DNA of 64,000 nt from Reticulitermes speratus (lineage: Eukaryota; Arthropoda; Insecta; Blattodea; Rhinotermitidae), in the NCBI GenBank assembly GCA_021186555.1, contig JAJKFL010000006.1:45890138-45954137 (forward strand). The letters run 5' to 3'. Below, piece after piece: positions 1 to 12,149 of this stretch. The notes beneath the pieces were generated by a model. It saw only the letters and a list, made by a program, of their open reading frames with translations, was not told the origin of the DNA and made no database searches. Positions within the stretch are counted from its first letter, which is position 1; every line of letters begins with the position of its first letter. The position numbers and the translations under genes were made by a program.

Positions 1-638
1 CATATTTTTCCCACATTATCTCATAAACGGCACGATTTTTGGGAAAAAGTTATTGAACATAAAATGTGTGTTTTGATTTTATCTACAGCTTTTGTCTGAA
101 ACATTTCTCATTCTAAGAAGAATTCAGCGAGATATTATCATAAATGTACATAGGTCTTCATGTAAAGTACCTGTTATTATTGTCAGATTTTAATGAAACT
201 TGAATTTTCTCGACAGATTTTGGAAAAATACGTAAATATGAACTTTCATGAAAATCCGTTCAGTGGGAGCCGAGTTGTTCCATGATGACGGACAGTCAGA
301 CATGACTAAGCTAATAGTCGCTTTTCGCAATTTTGCGAAAGCGCCTAAAAATACAATTCTCTGCTTTGAGACAAAGAGTTATGTAGCTGGGACATGATAT
401 AGTGACAGATATAGTGGGTTATATTCTGGAGGTCAGCAGATGGTTGTGACTTGAAATCAACGGCGAGATTGCTGAAACGTCCTGCGGTGCGGTCGTGGTG
501 TGTTCGCCAGGCTCTTTGTTCTGTTTACAAACATTATTCCGTTATGAAAGTTATCCACGCTAAATTTATATCGTGACCGCAGTCTTTGTGGTTTTGAGTT
601 GCAACAAAAATTATAACAGCGCTATATACTTTGCCTGC
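1..638. other. Unassigned AT-rich DNA, no gene seen
   Basis: No coding frame, RNA or repeat that I recognise. Only short chance open frames are present. Confidence 0.5.
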
Positions 639-1031
639 GATGTGGCTACCTACTGTACGCGTAGATATGGCTACCTACTGTACACGTAGATGTGGCTACC
701 TACTGTACACGTAGATGTGGCTACCTACTGTACACGTAGATGTGGCTACCTACTGTACCGTAGTTGCTACTACTGTACACGTAGATGTGGCTACCTACTG
801 TACACGTAGATGTGGCTACCTACTGTACACGTAGATATGGCTACCTACTGTACACGTAGATGTGGCTACCTACTGTACACGTAGATGTGGCTACCTACTG
901 TACACGTAGATGTGGCTACCTACTGTACACGTAGATGTGGCTACCTACTGTACACGTAGATGTGGCTACCTACTGTACACGTAGATGTGGCTACCTACTG
1001 TACACGTAGATGTGGCTACCTACTGTACACG
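639..1031. repeat. 25-bp tandem repeat, about 16 copies
   Basis: The unit reads GTAGATGTGGCTACCTACTG followed by TACAC. Copies are nearly identical, with a few ATGTGG/ATATGG variants. One damaged unit near 757-780 has lost several bases. No coding role is suggested; it is a minisatellite of unknown origin. Confidence 0.95.
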
Positions 1032-1499
1032 CAGAGGCTGCAAACGGCAGTGGGGTCGTAGTGACGAATTTGATAATCGTGAGTGGTGAATAGGTAGGAA
1101 TTCGGAAGGAAGGTAGTTTTCAGAATTAACCGGTAACAATGCAGAAATATAAAGAAATTTAATTAGTATTTATGGTGAGGTCTGCAAGATTGGAATCCAT
1201 TGACATGTCGTTTAGTCCACAGATTGTAACGTATATAGTTAATGAAGCTCCTGTAAGTAACATACGAACCATTTATGGTTGATGTGCCCTTATTCTTAGT
1301 TAGTGTGGACAGCGTGTGCCGAGAAATGCGGGGCTATCTTCGCTCCCTGATCTTCATTTGTCCCCTAATCTCCCCTCTTAGTCACTCCCACAAGTGGCGC
1401 GCCGTCAGAGCTCCAACGCAGCCCCACGTGGCGTACCAAGGCCCAAGTATTTGTCCCTCTTATGGCTAAATATCCTGTGAGCTTTCTCTGTTGACGTCA
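1032..1499. other. Unassigned intergenic DNA
   Basis: No recognisable gene or element. A short open frame at 1275-1469 has no family features and I treat it as chance. Confidence 0.4.
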
Positions 1500-2955
1500 G
1501 TAACCGTATCTTAAGGCCCAGTGGTTACTATATGTACCGCCAGGTTTAACATTTAACAATTCTGCGTTCTGCCCACACAGTGTATTTATGTGTTTTGTGT
1601 GGATCTCAGAACAAACAGCGATTATTTCACTGTACAGCATTAACTGACTGGTTTGTATAGCTGAGACGGAGTGTGTTTACTGCGCGGTACGGACTGTATT
1701 TATGTGTTTTGTGTGGATCTCAGAACAAACAGCGATTATTTCACTGTACAGCATTAACTGACTGGTTTGTATAACTGAGACGGAGTGTGTTTACTACACG
1801 GTACTGACTGTATTTATGTGTTTTGTGTGGATCTCAGAACAAACAGCGATTATTTCACTGTACAGCATTAACTGACTGGTTTGTATAGCTGAGACGGAGT
1901 GTGTTTACTGCGCGGTACGGACTGTATTTATGTGTTTTGTGTGGATCTCAGAACAAACAGCGATTATTTCACTGTACAGCATTAACTGACTGGTTTGTAT
2001 AACTGAGACGGAGTGTGTTTACTGCGCGGTACGGACTGTATTTATGTGTTTTGTGTGGATCTCAGAACAAACAGCGATTATTTCACTGTACAGCATTAAC
2101 TGACTGGTTTGTATAACTGACACGGAGTGTGTTTACTGCGCGGTACGGACTGTATTTATGTGTTTTGTGTGGATATCAGAACAAACAGCGATTATTTCAC
2201 TGTACAGCATTAACTGACTGGTTTGTATAACTGAGACGGAGTGTGTTTACTGCGCGGTACGGACTGTATTTATGTGTTTTGTGTGGATCTCAGAACAAAC
2301 AGCGATCATTTCACTGTACAGCATTAACTGACTGGTTTGTATAACTGAGAGGGAGTGTGTTTACTGCGCGGTACGGACTGTATTTATGTGTTTTGTGTGG
2401 ATCTCAGAACAAACAGCGATTATTTCACTGTACAGCATTAACTGACTGGTTTGTATAGCTGAGACGGAGTGTGTTTACTGCGCGGTACGGACTGTATTTA
2501 TGTGTTTTGTGTGGATCTCAGAACAAACAGCGATTATTTCACTGTACAGCATTAACTGACTGGTTTGTATAGCTGAGACGGAGTGTGTTTACTGCGCGGT
2601 ACGGACTGTATTTATGTGTTTTGTGTGGATCTCAGAACAAACAGCCATTATTTCACTGTACAACATTAACTGTCTGGTTTGTATAACTGAGACGGAGTGT
2701 GTTTACTGCGCGGTACGGACTGTATTTATGTGTTTTGTGTGGATCTCAGAACAAACAGCGATTATTTCACTGTACAGCATTAACTGACTGGTTTGTATAG
2801 CTGAGACGGAGTGTGTTTACTGCGCGGTACGGACTGTATTTATGTGTTTTGTGTGGATCTCAGAACAAACAGCCATTATTTCACTGTACAACATTAACTG
2901 TCTGGTTTGTATAACTGAGACGGAGTGTGTTTACTGAGCGGTACGGTCTGAATGT
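1500..2955 (+). mobile_element. PiggyBac-like non-autonomous element with 114-bp array
   Basis: The left end (TAACCGTATCTTAAGGCCCAG) is a diverged version of the terminus TTAACCCTCTAAAGCCCAGT seen at the other loci. A conserved leader of about 60 bp follows, ending in GCCCACACAGTG. Then come about 12 head-to-tail copies of a 114-bp unit (TGTATTTATGTGTTTTGTGT ... GCGCGGTACGGAC) from 1581 to 2955. Copies differ at a few positions, such as GCGATT/GCCATT and CAGCATT/CAACATT. No transposase is present. The class assignment rests on the TTAA-CCC terminus and the small copy at 54024-54258; it is an inference. The right terminus is not clear here. Confidence 0.7.
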
Positions 2956-3450
2956 TTAAGTATCGTTTAAGTCAATCTCAATCCTCAAGGTTTAAGTAAC
3001 GTTACACTCCGTTCTCCTTGTAAACACGCATAACACCTCAGCAATTCACTTTGTTAAGTTAAACTCCAAAACTAAACCTATTCTTGCTCTCATCACGCTT
3101 ACGCAAATTGTAAGGGCGAACAGATTTTGCAGCAGAAAGCATTCTGGAGACTGAGACTTGTTAGAGACCAATAATGGCGATGAGAAAAATTACTGCGTAC
3201 AGCCAGTCACGTTACTAGCTGAGATATCTCAGTTCATTTCTCTGCACTAATCTGTTTCTATCGTCCTGTGGTATCGATTCCCAACCCAGCATATGGACCT
3301 TCAGCGTATGTTACACAGTACACAGGGACATAAGACGCTCATGCACCAAGACGCAGTGTATGTACATCATGTACAAGTTCTGTCGTGCAGTGTAAGCGAC
3401 ATAGCAAGGAGCAGTCGCAGTTTCATTGTCAGCGGGCATTACTCCAATAA
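2956..3450. other. Unassigned DNA
   Basis: No gene, RNA or repeat that I recognise in this stretch. Confidence 0.4.
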
Positions 3451-3606
3451 GGTAAAGGTGTCCCTAGAACAGGCCATGAATGCCCAGAGGGGGAGCAGAG
3501 TTATAGCTCTACTCTTTCTTTAACCTCGGCGCTAGATGGGGGTGGGTGGTTAATGCCACGCCCCGGTTGCTTTACCCCCGGCAATGACCTGGTACCCATT
3601 GTACAG
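3451..3606 (-). mobile_element. SINE (family 1) fragment, 5'-truncated
   Basis: Reads on the minus strand. It matches the 3' two-thirds of the complete SINE at 55410-55701, including the segment translated by chance as 'PGK/ATRYPLY', the block around GTAGAGCTATA and the CTTTACC-type tail at 3451. The tRNA-like head is missing: similarity stops at 3606, just after GTACAG. Several point differences from the 24.7 and 55.4 kb copies indicate age. Confidence 0.8.
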
Positions 3607-3727
3607 TGTGTCCACAAAGTCCCTTCGGGGTTTTGAAAATTGTGGCGCGCAAACAAATTGAGCTAGCCACATGCGGTTTGCGGCAGATTACAGTGAAACT
3701 GTGGAAGTTTGTTACTGACCTCAGTAG
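3607..3727. other. Possible mariner-type terminus remnant
   Basis: The stretch begins TACAGTGTGTCCACAAAGTC, which resembles the TA-CAGxGTGTCC ends of mariner/IS630-class elements. I find no matching inverted end nearby, so this is weak. Confidence 0.25.
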
Positions 3728-4542
3728 AGCGAGTACCTTACCAAGGAAGCTCTTGAAGGGTTTGGAGACTTCAAAATAGGAGGACAAGTAATTGGCACTG
3801 TGAAATATGCAGATGACCTTGTGCTACTGGCTGGGGAAGAAACGGTGCTACAGGGCATGGTTGATAGACTATTGAAATTGGAAGACGCTATTGAATGGAA
3901 ATGAATGTGGAAAAACTAAGGTAATGAGAATCTGAAGGCAGCCATCCCCAATGAAAATTATGATAGATCAAAAACAATTGGAGAATGTGGAATATTTCAG
4001 TTATTTGTGTACCATGATAACAAATGATGCAAGGTGTACACGTGACATTAAATACAGAATTGTTATGGCTAAAGCAGCATTCAACAAGAAGAAATCTTTT
4101 CACCAGCAAACTGGACTTAAATTTAAGTAAGAAACTAGTAAAGTGCTACATTTGGAGCGTAGCTTTGTGTGGTGCTGAAATGTGGACACTTGGGAAAGTG
4201 GATCAGAGTATCTGGAAAGTTTTGAATATGTGGTGCTGGAGAAGAATGGAGAAGATCAGTTGGACCGATCGTGTGAGAAATGAAGAAGTATTACATAGAG
4301 TGAAGGAGGAGAGGAATATCGTACATACAATAAAAAGAAGAAAGGCTAACTGGATTGGTCACATCTTGCGTAGAAACTGCCTTCTGAAACACGTGATTGA
4401 AGGAAAGTTAGAGGGAAGGATAGAAATGACGGGAAGACGAGGGAGAAGACGTAAGCAGCTACTGGATGACCTTAAGGAAAGAGAAGATACTGGAGATTGA
4501 AAGAGGAAGCACTAGATCGCAGTCTGTGGAGAACTCGCTTTG
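3728..4542 (+). pseudogene. LINE reverse transcriptase C-terminal half, frameshifted
   Basis: Remnant of a non-LTR retrotransposon reverse transcriptase. The first frame from 3728 carries VKYADDLVLLA, the YADD catalytic motif of the palm domain, and stops near 3901. A second frame from 4024 carries the 'thumb' and tail: SVALCGAEMWTLGK, MWCWRRMEKISWTD, RKANWIGHILRRN and GRRGRRRKQLLDDL. A third frame from about 4486 carries YWRLKEEALDRSLWRTRFG and runs into the 39-bp array. At least two frameshifts and the missing endonuclease and N-terminal RT make it dead. The tail is of the kind found in RTE/CR1-like 'endonuclease-reverse transcriptase' ORFs; I cannot fix the clade by eye. Confidence 0.88.
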
Positions 4543-6156
4543 GAAGAGGCTACGGACCTGTCGTAAGACAGACTGCAGAATGAAGAGGCTACGGAACTGT
4601 CGTAAGACAGACTGCAGAATGAAGAGGCTACGGACCTGTCGTAAGACAGACTGCAGAATGAAGAGGCTACGGACCTGTCGTAAGACAGACTGCAGAATGA
4701 AGAGGCTACGGACCTGTCGTAAGACAGACTGCAGAATGAAGAGGCTACGGACCTGTCGTAAGACAGACTGCAGAATGAAGAGGCTACGGAACTGTCGTAA
4801 GACAGACTGCAGAATGAAGAGGCTACGGACCTGTCGTAAGACAGACTGCAGAATGAAGAGGCTACGGACCGTGTCGTAAGACAGACTGCAGAATGAAGAG
4901 GCTACGGACCTGTCGTAAGACAGACTGCAGAATGAGAGGCTACGGACCTGTCGTTAAGACAGAACTGCGAATGAAGAGGCTACGGAACTGTCGTAAGACA
5001 GACTGCAGAATGAAGAGGCTACGGAAACTGTCGTAAGACAGACTGCAGAATGAAGAGGCTACTGACCTGTCGTAAGACAGACTGCAGAATGAAGAGGCTA
5101 CGGACCTGTCGTAAGACAGACTGCAGAATGAAGAGGCTACGGACCTGTCGTAAGACAGACTGCAGAATGAAGAGGCTACGGACCTGTCGTAAGACAGACT
5201 GCAGAATGAAGAGGCTACGGACCTGTCGTAAGACAGACTGCAGAATGAAGAGGCTACGGACCTGTCGTAAGACAGACTGCAGAATGAAGAGGCTACGGAC
5301 CTGTCGTAAGACAGACTGCAGAATGAAGAGGCTACGGACCTGTCGTAAGACAGACTGCAGAATGAAGAGGCTACGGACCTGTCGTAAGACAGACTGCAGA
5401 ATGAAGAGGCTACGGACCTGTCGTAAGACAGACTGCAGAATGAAGAGGCTACGGACCTGTCGTAAGACAGACTGCAGAATGAAGAGGCTACGGACCTGTC
5501 GTAAGACAGACTGCAGAATGAAGAGGCTACGGACCTGTCGTAAGACAGACTGCAGTATGAAGAGGCTACGGACCTGTCGTAAGACAGACTGCAGAATGAA
5601 GAGGCTACGGACCTGTCGTAAGACAGACTGCAGAATGAAGAGGCTACGGACCTGTCGTAAGACAGACTGCAGAATGAAGAGGCTACGGACCTGTCGTAAG
5701 ACAGACTGCAGAATGAAGAGGCTACGGACCTGTCGTAAGACAGACTGCAGAATGAAGAGGCTACGGACCTGTCGTAAGACAGACTGCAGAATGAAGAGGC
5801 TACGGACCTGTCGTAAGACAGACTGCAGTATGAAGAGGCTACGGACCTGTCGTAAGACAGACTGCAGAATGAAGAGGCTACGGACCTGTCGTAAGACAGA
5901 CTGCAGAATGAAGAGGCTACGGACCTGTCGTAAGACAGACTGCAGAATGAAGAGGCTACGGACCTGTCGTAAGACAGACTGCAGAATGAAGAGGCTACGG
6001 ACCTGTCGTAAGACAGACTGCAGAATGAAGAGGCTACGGACCTGTCGTAAGACAGACTGCAGAATGAAGAGGCTACGGACCTGTCGTAAGACAGACTGCA
6101 GTATGAAGAGGCTACGGACCTGTCGTAAGACAGACTGCAGTATGAAGAGGCTACGG
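4543..6156 (+). repeat. 39-bp tandem array made from LINE ORF 3' end
   Basis: About 41 copies of GAAGAGGCTACGGACCTGTC + GTAAGACAGACTGCAGAAT. In the LINE frame the first copy reads GRGYGPVVRQTAE and then stop, so the unit is exactly the last 13 codons plus the start of the stop codon. Copies between about 4860 and 5045 carry indels; the rest are almost identical, with a few CAGTAT for CAGAAT. Because 39 is divisible by three, open frames of 137 and 374 codons exist (MKRLRTCRKTDCR repeats). I treat these as by-products, not genes. Confidence 0.95.
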
Positions 6157-6200
6157 CACAGAATGAATGAATGAATGAATGAATTAATTAATTAATTATA
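6157..6200 (+). repeat. GAAT/TTAA microsatellite tail of the LINE
   Basis: Short run of (GAAT)n passing into (TTAA)n directly after the last 39-bp unit. It is consistent with the simple-repeat 3' tail of a non-LTR element. Confidence 0.7.
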
Positions 6201-6924
6201 GTTTTATTGTTCTGTCATTTCCTCTATGTTATGGTCATATAACGTGTATGCAGCAGCTAACCTCAAATATGTTATGCCTACCTTCTGTATTCCTTCTTCA
6301 TGCTGTCCAATTCTCTCGCTCGTATAGGAGCCTTAATTAGTTCTACAAAAACATAACGAAATACAAAACAATACCAATGCAAATGGACCGGTTGGGGCAG
6401 ACATTTGTATAATAGGGAAGAATGGTTTGCGAGTTCTCAAAAACTCGCTGTTAATTTAGAGTGTGTGTGGTTTGAGTAATGAGTTACTTGACTGAGACTT
6501 TGGAATTATGAAGTTCTGAGTTCACAGCTCAGTCATTTGGCATTTCACAGCCTGTGACGTAATTATCGCAGTCACGTGATAACATCAGGTTCAGGCACTC
6601 TCCATTATGGCTGCCGCACGTCAGACATATGTGAAGAGTGGCTGTAAGGGGCAGCCCGCCACTCCAGGGTACAATACCCTCTCGAAACTGAAGTGCTAAC
6701 GAACTTATTCTTGCTGTAATTAACAATGAAGTCGTGGCGGGGCAATTAAGGAAGGGCCGCGGTTTGTAAAAACGAAAATAGGGGGGCAAGTGCTGCGTGT
6801 TTCTATAAATAGTTGTTTGATACATGAGTGCAAGAGTGTGCCAAGGCACGCGGTAGGTGGCAGTGATGTTGCAACAGTGTCAGTGGGGATAACACGTAAT
6901 TGGCAGTAGTGCTGTGAACCGTCT
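6201..6924. other. Unassigned DNA
   Basis: Minus-strand open frames of about 106 and 121 codons exist here, but they overlap each other, lack domain features and look like chance. No RNA or repeat is recognised. Confidence 0.4.
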
Positions 6925-7178
6925 GTTTGTTGGACTTTGTGTGTTGTCTTTGATGTGAATAAAATATAAAATGTAAAATTTAAAAATATATAACATCTAA
7001 AATTCACTACGTTTCGTAAGATGGCTCTTCTTCCGTCTTCAGGCCTACTGATGTGGGTCCTGTTGATTGAGCTAGTCTCAATCAACAGGACCTGTGAATT
7101 TTATATTTTTATATATTTTTATATATTACATTATTTTTTTTATAATTTATTCACAATAAAGACGACGCACAAAGTCCA
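6925..7178. mobile_element. Inverted-repeat element with hammerhead-like motif
   Basis: The flanks are inverted copies: left TTGGACTTTGTGTGTTGTCT, right end the reverse complement of AAGACGACGCACAAAGTCCA. AT-rich arms continue inward for about 80 bp. The centre holds a degenerate hammerhead-like motif on the minus strand (7003-7050) and a perfect hairpin, GGTCCTGTTGATTGA against TCAATCAACAGGACC, at 7055-7094. No coding sequence. Confidence 0.6.
7003..7050 (-). ncRNA. Degenerate hammerhead-like motif
   Basis: The minus strand shows CTGAAGA (complement of 7036-7042) and GAAACGTA (complement of 7008-7015). The segment between them pairs poorly as stem II, so activity is doubtful. Confidence 0.35.
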
Positions 7179-7377
7179 AACTGTGTGGCAGAACATGGCC
7201 AACTGTGTGGCAGAACATGGCCAACTGTGTGGCAGAACATGGCCAACTGTGTGGCAGAACATGGCCAACTGTGTGGCAGAACATGGCCAACTGTGTGGCA
7301 GAACATGGCCAACTGTGTGGCAGAACATGGCCAACTGTGTGGCAGAACATGGCCAACTGTGTGGCAGAACATGGCCA
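7179..7377. repeat. 22-bp tandem repeat, 9 copies
   Basis: Unit AACTGTGTGGCAGAACATGG + CC, perfectly conserved. It begins at the outer edge of the preceding inverted-repeat element (CAAAGTCCAAACTGTG), so the expansion is at an element boundary. Open frames in both directions come from the repeat and are not genes. Confidence 0.95.
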
Positions 7378-7448
7378 AGGTATTAGGAATAACAAAACAA
7401 CCGCTAATTTTGTCTAGCATAATTCAGAAAATAAACATAACTTTGTAA

Positions 7449-7990
7449 AATCTGCGGTCTTCTGGGGTATTACGCGGCGTCGTGTGGTAATTGTTTACAG
7501 ACGTTTCGGGACAACGTTTCGGTCCCATCCTCACGGATCAAGAGTCAGAGTGGGAAAGAAAACCTATAAAGTAGATTGTGGAAAGTACGGCAGGGTAGCA
7601 ATCAGTAGGCGTTATGACAGCCAATAGGGTGAGAGAGGGGTGGATAGAGACAGCGTATAGCTGCTGGGGGTACCGAGAGTGCAAACAGCTAAGACAGTTG
7701 GCAAAACAGTATGGAATAGAGTAACAGTGAGGAGCAAAATATAGGGATAAAGGTAGATAAATAAAATACAAATAAACCAAGAGTAAAAATTAAAAATGTA
7801 AGTGAATAAATTAGAAGAATGGAGAATGAAAACAGCGTGAGGGAGGGAGGGGGAGAGACACGAAAAGTGGTTTCTCGGATACCTGTGCGAGAACCTGTCC
7901 CGAAACGTCGGTAAACAATTACCACACGACGCCTCGAAATACCCAGAAGACCGCAGATTTCATCAACATGGCGGCGGAAGCCTGACATCA
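7449..7990. mobile_element. Long inverted-repeat (foldback) element, copy 1
   Basis: Left arm: TCTGCGGTCTTCTGGGGTAT ... GTGGTAATTGTTTACAGACG TTTCGGGACA. The right arm at 7890-7965 is its reverse complement. A 3'-side extension (GGCGGCGGAAGCCTGACATC) is shared by all three copies in the window. The interior, about 7540-7870, is not tandem, unlike in the other copies. The inner arm edges carry GTTTCGGGACA...CATCCTCA, a decayed hammerhead-like signature. Frames reading RRVVIVYRRFGT come from this arm and occur widely as repeat-derived peptides in insect genomes (from memory). No transposase. Confidence 0.8.
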
Positions 7991-8228
7991 CGGTAACTTT
8001 ATAATATTAGGCATAATTATGGACATGTTTCACATTCCAAATAAAGGTAAATATGTGAACACAGTGGTAAGGTTTCGTACATCGACGTCGGTTTAAATGG
8101 TTTGTGGTTGTATGGTTGTATGGTTGTACATCGTTATGCAAAATCGCATTGTCGATATCAGAGGTGGTAGAAGTGCCTAACTGCTTATACAGTTCTTGCA
8201 TGCGGAAACGCACAAAGCGTAGACAGGA

Positions 8229-10758
8229 CAGTCAGTTAATGTTGTACAGTGAAATAATCGCTGTTTGTTCTGAGATCCACACAAAACACATAAATACAGT
8301 CCGTACCGCGCAGTAAACACACTCCATCTCAGTTATACAAACCAGTCAGTTAATGTTGTACAGTGAAATAATCGCTGTTTGTTCTGAGATCCACACAAAA
8401 CACATAAATACAGTCCGTACCGCGCAGTAAACACACTCCGTCTCAGTTATACAAACCAGTCAGTTAATGTTGTACAGTGAAATAATCGCTGTTTGTTCTG
8501 AGATCCACACAAAACACATAAATACAGTCCGTACCGCGCAGTAAACACACTCCATCTCAGTTATACAAACCAGTCAGTTAATGTTGTACAGTGAAATAAT
8601 CGCTGTTTGTTCTGAGATCCACACAAAACACACAAATACAGTCCGTACCGCGCAGTAAACACACTCCGTCTCAGTTATACAAACCAGTCAGTTAATGTTG
8701 TACAGTGAAATAATCGCTGTTTGTTCTGAGATCCACACAAAACACACAAATACAGTCCGTACCGCGCAGTAAACACTCCGTCTCAGTTATACAAACCAGT
8801 CAGTTAATGTTGTACAGTGAAATAATCGCTGTTTGTTCTGAGATCCACACAAAACACACAAATACAGTCCGTACCGCGCAGTAAACACACTCCGTCTCAG
8901 TTATACAAACCAGTCAGTTAATGTTGTACAGTGAAATAATCGCTGTTTGTTCTGAGATCCACACAAAACACACAAATACAGTCCGTACCGCGCAGTAAAC
9001 ACACTCCGTCTCAGTTATACAAACCAGTCAGTTAATGTTGTACAGTGAAATAATCGCTGTTTGTTCTGAGATCCACACAAAACACACAAATACAGTCCGT
9101 ACCGCGCAGTAAACACTCCGTCTCAGTTATACAAACCAGTCAGTTAATGTTGTACAGTGAAATAATCGCTGTTTGTTCTGAGATCCACACAAAACACACA
9201 AATACAGTCCGTACCGCGCAGTAAACACTCCGTCTCAGTTATACAAACCAGTCAGTTAATGTTGTACAGTGAAATAATGGCTGTTTGTTCTGAGATCCAC
9301 ACAAAACACATAAATACAGTCCGTACCGCGCAGTAAACACACTCCGTCTCAGTTATACAAACCAGTCAGTTAATGTTTACAGTGAAATAATGGCTGTTTG
9401 TTCTGAGATCCACACAAAACACATAAATACAGTCCGTACCGCGCAGTAAACACACTCCGTCTCAGTTATACAAACCAGTCAGTTAATGTTGTACAGTGAA
9501 ATAATGGCTGTTTGTTCTGAGATCCACACAAAACACATAAATACAGTCCGTACCGCGCAGTAAAACACTCCGTCTCAGTTATACAAACCAGTCAGTTAAT
9601 GCTGTACAGTGAAATAATCGCTGTTTGTTCTGAGATCCACACAAAACACACAAATACAGTCCGTACCGCGCAGTAAACACACTCCGTCTCAGTTATACAA
9701 ACCAGTCAGTTAATGTTGTACAGTGAAATAATCGCTGTTTGTTCTGAGATCCACACAAAAACACACAAATACAGTCCGTACCGCGCAGTAAACACACTCC
9801 GTCTCAGTTATACAAACCAGTCAGTTAATGTTGTACAGTGAAATAATCGCTGTTTGTTCTGAGATCCACACAAAACACACAAATACAGTCCGTACCGCGC
9901 AGTAAACACACTCCGTCTCAGTTATACAAACCAGTCAGTTAATGTTGTACAGTGAAATAATCGCTGTTTGTTCTGAGATCCACACAAAACACACAAATAC
10001 AGTCCGTACCGCGCAGTAAACACTCCGTCTCAGTTATACAATCCAGTCAGTTAATGTTGTACAGTGAAATAATGGCTGTTTGTTCTGAGATCCACACAAA
10101 ACACATAAATACAGTCCGTACCGCGCAGTAAACACACTCCGTCTCAGTTATACAAACCAGTCAGTTAATGTTTACAGTGAAATAATGGCTGTTTGTTCTG
10201 AGATCCACACAAAACACATAAATACAGTCCGTACCGCGCAGTAAACACACTCCGTCTCAGTTATACAAACCAGTAAGTTAATGTTGTACAGTGAAATAAT
10301 GGCTGTTTGTTCTGAGATCCACACAAAACACATAAATACAGTCCGTACCGCGCAGTAAACACTCCGTCTCAGTTATACAAACCAGTCAGTTAATGTTGTA
10401 CAGTGAAATAATGGCTGTTTGTTCTGAGATCCACACAAAACACATAAATACAGTCCGTACCGCGCAGTAAACACACTCCGTCTCAGTTATACAAACCAGT
10501 CAGTTAATGTTGTACAGTGAAATAATCGCTGTTTGTTCTGAGATCCACACAAAACACATAAATACAGTCCGTACCGCGCAGTAAACACACTCCGTCTCAG
10601 TTATACAAACCAGTCAGTTAATGTTGTACAGTGAAATAATCGCTGTTTGTTCTGAGATCCACACAAAACACATAAATACACTGTGTGGGCAGAACGTAGA
10701 ATTTGTGAATGTTAAACGTGGCGGTACATATAGTAACCACTGGGCTTTAGAGGGTTAA
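8229..10758 (-). mobile_element. PiggyBac-like element with 114-bp array, inverted copy
   Basis: About 21 copies of the 114-bp unit in reverse orientation. They end at 10690-10758 with the leader (complement of GCCCACACAG) and the terminus CTTTAGAGGGTTAA, the reverse complement of TTAACCCTCTAAAG. Several units lack 'CA' in AAACACACTCC, and some read AATGTTTACAG. Variants are clustered (AATGG versus AATCG; CACACAAATAC versus CACATAAATAC), suggesting local duplications of several units. The array begins mid-unit at 8229, so the other terminus is missing. Confidence 0.8.
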
Positions 10759-10955
10759 ATTACATATAAATATTCAGTCCGTACCGCGCAGTAAACACAC
10801 TCCGTCTCAGTTATACAAACCAGTCAGTTAGTGTTGTACAGTGAAATAATCGCTGTTTGTTCTGAGATCCACACAAAACACATAAATACACTGTGTGGGC
10901 AGAACGTAGAATTGTTGAACGTTAAACTTCTTACCACTGGGCTGTAAAGGGTTAA
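10759..10955 (-). mobile_element. Single-unit piggyBac-like copy abutting the array
   Basis: A second, short copy immediately follows the first: one 114-bp unit, the leader, then the terminus CTGTAAAGGGTTAA ending at 10955. The junction TTAA at 10755-10758 may be shared. This shows the family also exists without array expansion. Confidence 0.65.
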
Positions 10956-12149
10956 CAGTCCAACATAGCACTGTTTTGCCTGCAGAATATAAGCCATATC
11001 GAACCTCACATAACTCCCAGCAGAGAGCGCGCGTGTTGCTCCCACAGGAATCGGAAGAGGCGAGCAAGGTAAGACAGAAGTGATGTAAGGGTCCTATGGC
11101 ATGCGCTGGGAAAGGTGGCATAAGTAAGGTGTGCTTACGTGGCGCTAGAGTGCAGTTCTGTCACTGGTATGTACCGGGTTAGCTCAGTCAGAACAATTTC
11201 ACGGCTCTACACTACTCTCAGTATTTATGTCGGCTATATGCGGACTCCGAAACATGAAGAACATACAGCGAGTTTATTGTCTAAATATTGACACTTCTGA
11301 ACACACTAATATGTGCACATTACACTGATTGGAACCGAGGGCTCAAAATAAAAGTTAGTGCTTGACCCTTTCCTTGATAGATCAGTCAATAAAGCAATAC
11401 GATCTACAGGACGTTCTTTCCCACGACCCCCTGATCGTGTCTAGGTCCCAGCAATAGGCGGAGGAGGGGGCCTTTTGTAGGGGTTAAAGTCTCTTATGTC
11501 GAGGCCACAGACAAAATCACCGAGATGGCAGCACTTGACACTCCCAACTGCGGTAGTCCCATTTACCTGCAGCTCCTTTGCCCTTTGTCAACCAGCCCAA
11601 AGCACTTGTCGCTAACGAACGTGGCTAGTTAATGGAAGGGGTTTATAAGGAATTAAGCAGGCGAAGGAAAGGTAATTGTTGGAGTGAGGTGTGGGAAATT
11701 TCGAACCATTGGTTTGTTGTGTAATGTTAAGATGAATCAAGGGAGCCTTACCTCCTTGGCATACTGCGGTAAGGTTACGTTCTCTTTGAATTACAGCGAC
11801 GATAAATGGAATTCGCTTCGTCCGCAACTCTCACTTACCTAAAGACTCAAGTACGAATTACCCTACAAGCTGGTTTTGCCAATGAGACTCCTTACTTGTG
11901 ACCATGACGTCACTTGAGTTAGTGCAGGACCACTTACACAGCACTTCCAGTGCACTAATGATCCTACCATTATGTGATGTATAAAATAAAGCGTAACGTG
12001 AAGTTGTCATGAAGAAGTGTGTGGGATTGGAGGCACAGCTCCACGCATTTTTAACTTGAAGGTGTGTTTTCAGTTTAACGCCCCCTGTCAATTGACGCAT
12101 GCGTAAATGGTCCGGGTACTTACTGAACTGGAGGCTGAACGGGCCCCGG
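10956..12149. other. Unassigned DNA
   Basis: About 1.2 kb with no tandem array. Minus-strand open frames of about 70-97 codons have no recognisable domain. No RNA or element recognised. Confidence 0.4.

Noticed and set aside
639-1031. CRISPR array for the short regular repeats
   Set aside because: Repeats are contiguous with no unique spacers, and the genome context is animal.
5050-6174. 374-codon open frame with MKRLRTCRKTDCR repeats as a repeat protein gene
   Set aside because: The unit length is a multiple of three, so all frames stay open. The sequence is the wrong frame of the LINE tail GRGYGPVVRQTAE, and no promoter or unique coding flank is visible.
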